NCBI GenBank assembly: GCA_035652335.1
Contig: DASRDZ010000092.1
Coordinates: 8,128 to 72,127 of the forward strand
Source: DASRDZ01 sp035652335
GTDB lineage: Bacteria; Chloroflexota; Dormibacteria; Aeolococcales; Aeolococcaceae
DNA length: 64,000 nucleotides
Direction: 5' to 3'
How positions within the stretch are numbered: the first letter of the stretch is position 1; the number at the start of each line of letters is the position of its first letter. Below the pieces are notes generated by a model. It made no database searches, had not been told where the DNA came from, and saw only the letters and a list, made by a program, of their open reading frames with translations. A program made the translations under genes and the position numbers. Shown here piece after piece: positions 45,863 to 55,500 of this stretch.

Positions 45863-47662
45863 ATGACCCTGCCCAGCGACCCCGGAGCCCGCCACATCCC
45901 GCTCCTCGACGAGGAGGACTGGTACGCGCCCGACGAGCACCTGCGGTGGCTGACCCGCCGCGGCGTCGGCGAGGCGCTCTGGCCCGTCGCCGACGGCGCG
46001 CTGCGCGACGCCGGCCGCATCGCCGCGCAGACCCTGGAGCCGCTGGCCCAGACCGCCGACCGGCACCCCCCCATCCTCCACCAGTACAACGCCCGCGGCG
46101 AGCGCGTCGACGAGATCGAGTTCCACCCCGCCTACAAGGAGATCGAGGACACCGTGGTGCGCTTCGGCGCGGTGCGCATGGGCTACCGGCCGGGCTGGCG
46201 GGGATTGCAGGGCCGGGCGCCGCGGGTTCTGGTCAGCGCTGTCCACTACCTCTTCCTCCAGGCCGACCAGGCGATCACCGGCTGCCCCATCGGCATGATG
46301 GACGCGGGTGCGCGCGCCCTGGAGCGCAACGACCCGCAGCTGGCGGCCCGCTTCGTCCCCCGCATCACCGACGACACCGGCAACCACCTCACCATGGCGA
46401 TGTTCCTCACCGAGAAGGCGGGCGGGTCGGACGTCGGCGCCAACGAGACGGTGGCGGTGCGCCAGGACGACGGCACCTACCGGCTGAGCGGCGAGAAGTG
46501 GTTCGCCTCCTGCCCCCACTCCGACCTCATCCTGGTCATGGCCCGTCCCGAGGGCGCCGGCCCGGGGACGCGCGGCCTCGGCCTCTTCCTGATGCCGCGC
46601 CACCTCGACGACGGCACGCGCAACAGCTATGTGCTGCACCGCCTCAAGGACAAGTACGGGACGCGTGCCATGGCGTCGAGCGAGCTGGGACTGCGCGACG
46701 CCTTCGCCTGGCCGGTCGGCGACATCGGGCGCGGCATGAAGCAGATGCTCGACATGGTCAACCTCACGCGCGTCGGCATCGCCACCGCCACCGCGGGATC
46801 GATGCGGCGCAGCGCATACGAGTCGCTGCAGCACGCGCGCCACCGCAGCACCTTCGGGCGCACCCTCAACCTCCATCCGATGATGCGCGACACCCTCGCC
46901 GAGCTGGTCGTCGACTCCGTCGCCGGGCTGAGCGCCGCATTCGCGGTCAGCGAGGCGATCGAGGCCAGCGACGCCGGCGAGCCCGGCTGGGACGGCACCT
47001 GGCGCCTGCTCACCCCGCTGCTGAAGATGCACGGGACCGAGCGGGCCGTGCACTGCGCGCGCGAGGCGATGGAGGTGCGCGGCGGCAACGGCTTCATCGA
47101 GGACTGGCCCAACGCCCGCATGCTGCGCGACGTGTCGGTGCACGCCATCTGGGAGGGGCCGGGCAACATCATGGCCCTCGACGTGCTGCGCGCCCTCGCC
47201 CACGGCGCCGGCCCCGACTTCCTCGCCGACCTGGAGCGCCGCGCCGAGACCGTGGCCGGCAGCGGGCCGACCGCGCCGCTCGCGCCCGTCCTGCTGGAAC
47301 AGACCCGCCGCGTCGAGCGCGACATCGCCCTTCTGGGCAGCCTCGACCCCGAGGCGCAGCAGCTCCCCATGCGCCGCCTGGCGCGACGCATGGCCATGCT
47401 GGCGATCGGCTCGCGCCTCGCCGAGCAGGCGCGCGAGCACGCCGCGGAGACGGGCAGCGGACGCCTGGTCTGGCTGGCCAGCCGCTACCTGGCCCGGCTC
47501 GGCGGCGAGAACGCCGTCGCCGTCCTGGCCGACGACGCCACCTGGCTGGCCCACGCGGAGCCCCTGCTCTACGGCGGTGCGGTGCCGGTCGAGGTCGGCG
47601 AGCGGGCCGCCAGGACCGTCGCCGTGGCGCTCCGGGGAGCGGCTCAGCCCGCCGCCGTGTAG
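45863..47662 (+). CDS. Acyl-CoA dehydrogenase, AidB-like
   Basis: A 599-residue FAD enzyme of the AidB/isovaleryl-type branch. The pattern MFLTEKAGGSDVGANET then GEKWFASCP is the substrate/FAD site. EVRGGNGFIEDWPNARMLRD and IWEGPGNIMALDVLRA give the catalytic region (Glu in WEGPGN). The length, 599 against about 390 for ordinary ACADs, fits AidB. It follows the TetR gene by 5 bases. Its end overlaps the convergent GGDEF-EAL gene by 19 bases. The substrate is unknown. Confidence 0.92.
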   Translation: MTLPSDPGARHIPLLDEEDWYAPDEHLRWLTRRGVGEALWPVADGALRDAGRIAAQTLEPLAQTADRHPPILHQYNARGERVDEIEFHPAYKEIEDTVVRFGAVRMGYRPGWRGLQGRAPRVLVSAVHYLFLQADQAITGCPIGMMDAGARALERNDPQLAARFVPRITDDTGNHLTMAMFLTEKAGGSDVGANETVAVRQDDGTYRLSGEKWFASCPHSDLILVMARPEGAGPGTRGLGLFLMPRHLDDGTRNSYVLHRLKDKYGTRAMASSELGLRDAFAWPVGDIGRGMKQMLDMVNLTRVGIATATAGSMRRSAYESLQHARHRSTFGRTLNLHPMMRDTLAELVVDSVAGLSAAFAVSEAIEASDAGEPGWDGTWRLLTPLLKMHGTERAVHCAREAMEVRGGNGFIEDWPNARMLRDVSVHAIWEGPGNIMALDVLRALAHGAGPDFLADLERRAETVAGSGPTAPLAPVLLEQTRRVERDIALLGSLDPEAQQLPMRRLARRMAMLAIGSRLAEQAREHAAETGSGRLVWLASRYLARLGGENAVAVLADDATWLAHAEPLLYGGAVPVEVGERAARTVAVALRGAAQPAAV

Positions 47663-49941
47663 CTCGCCGCCGCGCCGCTCGCCTCGCCGACGTCGCCGGC
47701 CTCCATCGGCGCGCCCAGGTGCCAGCCCTGGCCGACCGAGATGCCGAGCGCGCGCATGCGCTGCGCCACCGCCGCGTTCTCGACACCTTCGGCGATGACC
47801 GTGGCGCCGCTGCTGCGCGCGAAGGCGACCGCGGCCTCGATCGCCGAGCGCGGCCCGGGTGCGCCGGCGCTGACGATGAGGCTGCGCGCCAGCTTGAGGT
47901 ACTCGGGAAGGGCGGTGGCCAGCACCTCCAGGGTGCAGCGGCCCTCGCCGACGTCGTCGATGGCGATGCGGAAGCCCTCGGCGCGGTAGCGCTGCAGCAC
48001 CAGGCGCAGGCGGTCGAGGTCGGTGATCGTCTCCCGCTCGGTGATCTCCAGCACCACGTCCTGCGGCGCGCGCCCGGCGAAGCGGAGCAGCAGCAGCATC
48101 TGGTCGACGTCGTGCACGGGGTCGAGCAGCGCGCCGACGCCGACGTTGACGAACACCGGGATGCCCGCCGGGATGTGATGGGCGTCCTGCACGGCGGTGC
48201 GGCGGCAGAGCCAGTCGAGGTCGCGGGCGACACCGAGCCGGTGCGCGGCGGTGAAGAGCGCCTCGACGCTTGCCGCGGTGGGGTGCGCACCGGGACGTGC
48301 CAGGGCCTCGTAGCCGACCAGAGACCCGTCGTCGAGCCGCACGATGGGCTGGTAGACGGCGCGCACCGTGCGCCGGGCGAGCAGCGAGGGCAGCACGGCC
48401 GACCACTCCGCGCCCTCGCGCCACTGGTCGTCGTCGCCGGCGGCCACCGCGCGGTCGCGTCCCGAGCGCTTGGCCCGGAAGAGCGCGGCGTCGGCGAGCT
48501 GCCAGACGTCGTGCACGTCGGCGCCGGCGCGGCCCGAGGCGCAGCCGACGCTGATGCGCGCCTGCCCCTGGGGCACGGCGACACCGTGCATGGCGGCGCG
48601 CACCCGCTCGGCGACGCCGAGGGCTTCGGCGGCAGTCGCCCCGATCAGCAGCGCGGCGAACTCGTCGCCGCCGACGCGGGCGACCACGTCCCACTCGCGC
48701 AGCAGCGAGGACAGCGCCCGCGCCACGGCGCGCAGCACGGCGTCGCCGGCCTCGTGTCCGAACTCGTCGTTGATCGGCTTGAGGTTGTCGACGTCGATGG
48801 CCAGAACTGCCACGTGGTCGCCGGCGGTGCGCTCCAGGACGCGCTCGAACTCGCGGCGGTTGCGCAGCCCGGTGAGCGCGTCGGTGCTGGCCAGCTGCTC
48901 GAGGCGGTCGACCAGCCGGGATCGCTCCAGCAGCCCCGCGGCCTCACCCGCCAGGGCGGCGAGGAACTCGACGTCCTCCGCGCCGAAGCCGTTCGGCTCG
49001 GGGTCGAGCGCGATCAGCGCTCCGAACCAGGTGTCGTGGGTGGCGATGGGCAGGAGCACCGCCGAGCGGTGTCGGTCGAGCCCGGGCGGGGGCGCCCAGC
49101 CCGGCCATGGCGCCGGGTCGGCGGCGAGGTCCGCGGCGATCCGCGGCGAGCGCAGGGCCTCGAGGTCGCCGGCGGGTGGAAGCGGCAGGCTGACCCCGGC
49201 CGGCAGCCCGTGGACGTGGGCCACCTGGAGGGCGCCGTCAGGTCCCGGCAGCACGAGGGCATGCCAGCGGCGGGGCCCGATGGCCATCGCCGCGGCGCCC
49301 AGCGCAGCCAAGGCCTCCTCCCGGTCACGCGCGCGGGCGACCAGGGAGGTCACCTGGTAGAGCGCCTGCGACCGGCGGGCCGCCTCGTCGAGGGCGCGCT
49401 GGCGGCGGTGGCTCTGCTCGGCGATGGCGCCCGCGAAGGCGCAGAGCATGAGCACCACCGAGACGCGGAGCAGCAGGCTGCCCGACTCCGGCTGCAGGCC
49501 GATGCCGCTGGCGCGCTCCCAGGCGAGCGCCGCCGCGCTGGCCAGGAAGGCGCCGCTGAACACCACCGTGCCCCGCCAGCGATAGAGGACGGCCGCCTCG
49601 ATGCCCACCAGGGTGAAGAGCACGTAGCTGCTGCTGTAGCGGTCGTTGGCCATGAGCGCCACCCACCCGGTGCAGACCAGGTGGTCGATGGCGAAGGTCA
49701 GGGCCACCGCCGGCTCCACCGCGCGTGCGGGCAGGTGGCGCACGCGCGCCGCCAGCAGGTTGCTCAGCGCCAGCAGGACGGTGGCGGCGACGCAGCCGGC
49801 GCGGGAGATGGGCGGCGGGTCGGTGAGGAAGGCCTCGGCCAGACCGAGTGCGACGCCGAACCAGCGGACGCGCGCGATCACCGTCTCCAGAGCGGCGCGC
49901 TCCAGCGACGGCGACGGTGGCGCGGACGATCGCGTGATCAC
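47644..49941 (-). CDS. Membrane GAF-GGDEF-EAL c-di-GMP protein
   Basis: A 765-residue signalling protein. Five or six hydrophobic helices fill the first 190 residues (e.g. VLFTLVGIEAAVLYRWRGTV). A GAF-like sensor is followed by a GGDEF domain with intact RVGGDEFAAL and an inhibitory-site RxxD (LREWD) five residues before it, then an EAL domain. EAL residues present: Glu in GYEALAR, Asn in FVNVGV, Glu in LEITERE, Asp-Asp in IDDVGEG, Lys in YLKLAR, Glu in AEGVE. The usual KxD aspartate is Ala and the loop DDFGTG is DDVGEG, so phosphodiesterase activity may be weak. The GTG 49941 start has a poor ribosome site. Confidence 0.88.
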   Translation of the reverse strand: MITRSSAPPSPSLERAALETVIARVRWFGVALGLAEAFLTDPPPISRAGCVAATVLLALSNLLAARVRHLPARAVEPAVALTFAIDHLVCTGWVALMANDRYSSSYVLFTLVGIEAAVLYRWRGTVVFSGAFLASAAALAWERASGIGLQPESGSLLLRVSVVLMLCAFAGAIAEQSHRRQRALDEAARRSQALYQVTSLVARARDREEALAALGAAAMAIGPRRWHALVLPGPDGALQVAHVHGLPAGVSLPLPPAGDLEALRSPRIAADLAADPAPWPGWAPPPGLDRHRSAVLLPIATHDTWFGALIALDPEPNGFGAEDVEFLAALAGEAAGLLERSRLVDRLEQLASTDALTGLRNRREFERVLERTAGDHVAVLAIDVDNLKPINDEFGHEAGDAVLRAVARALSSLLREWDVVARVGGDEFAALLIGATAAEALGVAERVRAAMHGVAVPQGQARISVGCASGRAGADVHDVWQLADAALFRAKRSGRDRAVAAGDDDQWREGAEWSAVLPSLLARRTVRAVYQPIVRLDDGSLVGYEALARPGAHPTAASVEALFTAAHRLGVARDLDWLCRRTAVQDAHHIPAGIPVFVNVGVGALLDPVHDVDQMLLLLRFAGRAPQDVVLEITERETITDLDRLRLVLQRYRAEGFRIAIDDVGEGRCTLEVLATALPEYLKLARSLIVSAGAPGPRSAIEAAVAFARSSGATVIAEGVENAAVAQRMRALGISVGQGWHLGAPMEAGDVGEASGAAASYTAAG

Positions 49942-50092
49942 TCTTCCTCGGACAGCACGGGAGTTGGTCCTCGGCCCGCCCTGCCCGCAGCTTGCCCGGG
50001 GCTGCTCCGCCGGCGGTGGCGTCCGAGCCACGGCGCGGTCACGCGCGGATGAGACCTTGTGAAGCGCGGCCGGCGCGGAGCTCGCGGGGTGG

Positions 50093-50167
50093 GGTGGCCA
50101 GAGGGATTCGAACCCTCGACCTCCAGGGCCACAACCTGGCACTCTAACCAGCTGAGCTATGGCCACC
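50093..50167 (-). tRNA. tRNA-His(GTG)
   Basis: The acceptor GTGGCCA/TGGCCAC carries the extra G at position -1 opposite discriminator C, the hallmark of tRNA-His. The anticodon loop TTGTGGC gives GTG, and the T-loop is TTCGAAT. The start of the UbiA gene on the other strand overlaps its 5' end by about 9 bases. Confidence 0.95.
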
Positions 50168-51088
50168 CCGCAGGCCCCGCAGTCTACCAGCCACCCGCTG
50201 GCGGGCCCTCCAGGGGCGAGCCGCCGTCCGGCCCTGCTGCGCCTCCTCGACGAGCGCGACCCCGCGGGCGGCCGGGCCAAGGCGGCGCTCTTCCTTTTCC
50301 ACCCGGGACCGTCGCTCCTGGTCACGGCGGTCACCCTCGGCGCCGCGGCGATCGCCCTGCGCGGCGCGCCGGGCTGGTCGTTGGCGCTGCGCCTGGTGCT
50401 GCTGATGCTGCCGGCGCAGCTCGCCATCGGCGCCGTCAACGACCTCGCCGACGCGCGCGCCGACCGCGAGGGCAAGCCGCACAAGCCACTGGTGCGCGGA
50501 GCCGTGTCGCGCAACGCCGCCACCATCGCGGCGGTGCTGCTGATCGCCACCAGCCTCGCGTCGGCGGCCGCGCTCGGGGGCGCGGTGCTGCTGGCGACGA
50601 TCTGCGGACTGGGTGCCGGCCTGGCCTACGACGTCGGGCTGAAGCGCTCCCGGCTCTCGCTGCTGCCCTGGTGGCTCGGCTTCACCGCCCTCCCCTTCTG
50701 CGCCTTCGCCGCTGCGGGGCACGTGCCGCGCGCGCTGTGGTGGTGCCTGCCGCTCGCCGCGGTGCTTGCCCTCGGACTGCACTGCGCCAACGTCCTCCCC
50801 GACGTCGACGCCGACCGGCGCGACGGCATCCGCAATCTGCCGGTGCTGCTCGGTGTGCGACGGTCGCGCGTCGTCGCGCTGGGGGCACTGCTCGGCTGCG
50901 CAGCGCTCACCGCGGTGCTGGCGACGCCACTGCACCAGACCGTCGCTGTCCTCGGCATCGCCTGGGCCGCCGTCGTGCTGTGCGTCGCCGTCGCGGCCAC
51001 GCAGCGCTTCGCACGCGCACCGTTCCCCGTGCTGGCACCGGCGGCTGCGGCGCTGGCCGTGTGCTGGCTCGCCTCACTGCCGCGCTGA
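50159..51088 (+). CDS. UbiA-family prenyltransferase
   Basis: A 309-residue integral membrane enzyme with eight or nine helices. The two metal/diphosphate motifs are NDLADARAD and DVDADRRDG, both aspartate-rich as in MenA, UbiA and geranylgeranyl transferases. It attaches a polyprenyl chain to an aromatic or lipid acceptor for quinones or carotenoid-like lipids; the acceptor is not evident. The only reasonable start, ATG 50159, lies inside the tRNA-His gene's 5' end on the other strand. There is no visible ribosome site. Confidence 0.88.
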   Translation: MATPQAPQSTSHPLAGPPGASRRPALLRLLDERDPAGGRAKAALFLFHPGPSLLVTAVTLGAAAIALRGAPGWSLALRLVLLMLPAQLAIGAVNDLADARADREGKPHKPLVRGAVSRNAATIAAVLLIATSLASAAALGGAVLLATICGLGAGLAYDVGLKRSRLSLLPWWLGFTALPFCAFAAAGHVPRALWWCLPLAAVLALGLHCANVLPDVDADRRDGIRNLPVLLGVRRSRVVALGALLGCAALTAVLATPLHQTVAVLGIAWAAVVLCVAVAATQRFARAPFPVLAPAAAALAVCWLASLPR

Positions 51089-51115
51089 GGGCGCGGCCGT
51101 AGACTCAGCGCGCCA

Positions 51116-52075
<960 letters not shown>

Positions 52076-52162
52076 TTAAGGGCATTTGACCGGACGGTCA
52101 GCCAGGCTGGACGCTAGGGTACAGACGCGCGTTTCTCCTTTTGCAGCAAGGAGAATCATGGC

Positions 52163-52190
52163 TGTACAGAAAACGAGCGTTTCCTGTACA
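52163..52190. promoter_or_regulatory. 28-bp imperfect palindrome bounded by TGTACA
   Basis: The two 14-base halves match at 12 positions when inverted, each ending in TGTACA. It sits 4 bases before a TTGACA, so it is well placed to be the operator of the promoter at 52195. Confidence 0.55.
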
Positions 52191-52194
52191 CGCC

Positions 52195-52225
52195 TTGACA
52201 GGCACCCCAGCGCGCCCCTTATGAT
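52195..52225 (+). promoter_or_regulatory. Possible promoter reading toward the RHS gene
   Basis: TTGACA (52195-52200) and TATGAT (52220-52225) with a 19-base spacer, slightly longer than ideal. It lies directly after the TGTACA palindrome and about 280 bases ahead of the RHS GTG. Confidence 0.45.
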
Positions 52226-52396
52226 CCCGGTCACGCACTGCGGCGTTTCCGGCGACTGAAGCGCTCAGACAGGACGGAGCCACGCGTCGGGAGACGTGGC
52301 GTAGGGAGGAGCGGTATGGTGGGCGCTAACCAGCAGAGCCAGACCTGGCCGCACCCCCATCCGCGACGCCGTCCTGGCACTTGCGCTTTCCAACCG

Positions 52397-52429
52397 GGGG
52401 AGCGCCGCAACACCGACGCGGCGCTCCCC
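52397..52429 (+). terminator. Strong hairpin in the RHS leader (attenuator or terminator candidate)
   Basis: Perfect 12-base arms GGGGAGCGCCGC and GCGGCGCTCCCC enclose a 9-base loop. There is no T-run. It lies between the predicted promoter and the RHS start, so it could attenuate transcription or protect the message. Confidence 0.5.
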
Positions 52430-52504
52430 GCCTTCAGATCGGGGTCGGAGACCACTCGGCACGGCGGTCCTATGGCGTAAGGCAAAGCCCGACCGCTCGG
52501 TGAC

Positions 52505-55500
52505 GTGCGCAGGACGACGAGCGGAGATGAGAGGGGGCGAGGCTCCGGCCTCGGCATCGTCTTGCGCGCCCGGTACTTGTCGAGCGGTGCTGCCCGACGT
52601 TGCCGGATCCAGGGGAATCGGAGGTACGGGCGAGTGGGCGCGATCGAGTTTCGCGGAGTTCGCGGGCGGCGTCGTGGACTGGCAGGACGTGGGCGGCGGC
52701 ATCTTGCATCGCTCTTGATCCCCGCGGTGGTCGTCGGGACGCTGACTTTCGTCGCGACACCGCTTGTCTCAACGCGCACCGCGCAGGCGGCGCCCATCCT
52801 GCAAGGCGAGCTCTATGGTGTGTCGTGCGCGTCAGCCAGCAACTGCTGGGCTGTGGGCGACGACGGCATCGTCAACAACCCGGTGTCGGAGCACTACGAC
52901 GGCTCTGCGTGGAGTGTAGTGCCCACCGGCGCAGGGAATGGGACGCAGGCCAGCCTGCAGGGCGTGTCGTGCATCGGGAGTGAATGCTGGGCGGTTGGGT
53001 ATCACAGTGGGCCGCGAACGCTGATCGAGCACTACACGACCTCTGCCGGTTGGGTCGTGGTGAACAGTGCCGACGAGGGCGCAAACGGCGACTACCTATG
53101 GGCGGTTGCCTGTACCAGTGGCACCGCGTGCTGGGCGGCCGGTGACTACCTCGATGCCAATCGCAATACGCAGACCCTGATCGAGTACTACAACGGGACG
53201 AGTTGGTCGATCATCAACAGCCCGAATCCCGGCACGAGTAGCGCCCTTGTCGGCGTTGCTTGCGTGGCGGCGACCGATTGTTGGGCCGTGGGCCACACCG
53301 ACAGCCAGACGTTGACGGAGCATTACGACGGCAGCGCCTGGACCGTCGTCTCTAGCCCGAACGTGGCAAACATGAATAGCAACGGTCTTGCCGCCGTCAC
53401 CTGCGTCTCGTCATCGGATTGCTGGACCATCGGTGAGGCGGTGCCCAACAGCGGGATCTTCCAGACGTTGGCCGAGCACTGGGACGGCACCACTTGGACC
53501 ATCTTCGCGACGCCGACGATCGGCGTGCCGCAAGGTCCTTACCTAAGGGGGGTCGCCTGCAGCGCCAGCAACGACTGTTGGGCCGTCGGCAACTATGACG
53601 GCAGCGTCGAGTATTACACCCTTACCGACCACTGGTACGGGACCAGTTGGAGCGTCGTCTCCAGTCCGGCCGTGCCGGACACGTCGAGTCTGCTCAATGC
53701 TGTCACATGCACGTCGACGAGCAACTGTTGGGCCGTGGGCCGCTACCCGTGGACGAACGGTATACAACGCGCACTCATTCTCCACTGGACGAACGGTGCG
53801 TGGATCATTGACGGTTCGCCGATCGGCGGCAACGTCACTGCCCAGGAGAATCCCGGGGGCGGCAACCCCAGTGAGCCCTGGGCGTGTTCCAGCCAGGGGT
53901 CCGCGGGCGATCCGTGCAACACCGCCAGCGGCGCCTTCTCCGAGACAGCGGCCGACCTCGCCGTACCGGGCCGCGGCATTCCGCTTAGCCTGACCCGGTC
54001 ATACAGCTCTGTCTTTGCGGGCACGAATGGCCCGCTCGGGTACGGCTGGACCGACAGCTACAACATGTCACTTTCGGTCAATGGCACCACCGGCGCCGTC
54101 ACCATCAGCCAGGAGAACGCCAGCCAGGTTGCCTTTACGCCCGCGTCGGGGGGCGGATACACCGCACCACCGCGGATCATCGCCACCCTGACGCACAACG
54201 GCGACGGCACATACACGTTCGTGCGTCAGGCGCGGGAGACCTTCGTCTTCTCCTCCGCCGGGCAGCTGACCTCAGAGCGGGACCTCAATGGCTACACGAC
54301 CTGGTTGGCCTACAACGAGAGCGGCCAGCTTTCGACCGTCACGGATCCGGCCAGTCGGCAACTGACCTTCGGCTACACGGGCACCCACCTGACCAGCATC
54401 ACCGATCCGGCCAGCCGGACTGTTTCCTACGGCTACGACGGGTCGGGCAACCTCAGCCAGGTCACCGACGTCGCCGGTGGCGTGACCAAGTTCACCTACG
54501 ATGCCAACCACCTGCTGCTCACCATCACCGACCCGCGGGGTGGCGCGGTCACCAACGTCTACGACACGAGCCGTCGTGTGTCCTCGCAGAAGGACCAGCT
54601 CAACCGGACGACGACGTTCGGCTACAGTGGCGACTACACCTCTGCGACGGGTGGCACCACGACGATCACGGATCCGGCGGCCCATCAAACGCAGGAGCAG
54701 TACACGTTCGGCGAGCGGACCGCCGTGACCAAGGGCTACGGCACCTCATCGGCCGCAACAACTCAGTACGCGTACGACCCGAGCACGCTGGCGCCGACCA
54801 GCATCACCGACCCGAACGGCCATACTGCCAAATTCACCTACGACGCCAGCGGTAACCAGCTGAGCATGAGGGATCCGCTCGGCCGGCAGACCACTGCCAC
54901 GTACAACTCATTCAACGAGCCTTTGACCAAGACCGACGCTCTCGGCGTCACGACTACGTCGGCCTACGATGCCAGCGGCAACCTCACTCAACGGTCGACG
55001 CCGCTCGTGGGCTCGTCACCCGCCGTGAGCCAAACGACCACCTACACCTATGGCGACAGCAGTCACCCAGGGGACGTCACGGCCGTGACGAACGCCGACG
55101 GGAAGCCGACCCACCTGGCTTACGATACCTATGGTGACCTGGCGAGCAGCGCCGATCCGCTCGGCGACACCACCACCTACGGCTACAACACGATCGGGTG
55201 GCTGATGTCGTCGGTGAGCCCGAAGGGCAACGTGCCGGGGTGCGGTTGCGCCACGGCATACACCACCGCGTACGGCCACAATGCGCGCGGCCAGGTGACC
55301 ACGACCACCGACCCGCTCGGCCACGTCACGACCAAGCACTACGACGCCGACGGCAACCTCGACCAGCTGACCGACGGCGATGGCAACCTGACCACCTACG
55401 TCTATGACGCGGCTAACGAGCAGACGCAGGTCCAGCGGGCCGATACGCCGCAGACCACGCTGGTCACTGACTACAACCCCGACGGCACGGTCCTCGATCA

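Larger units (their letters stand above)
52081..52504. other. Leader region of the RHS gene
   Basis: 424 bases between the recombinase fragment and the RHS start. It contains a hairpin TCTCCTT/AAGGAGA (52133-52153), a 33-codon frame beginning MAVQKTSVSCTRL (52158-52259) after AAGGAG, the 28-bp TGTACA palindrome, a possible promoter and the 12-bp hairpin at 52397-52429. The small frame may be a leader peptide or chance. Confidence 0.45.
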
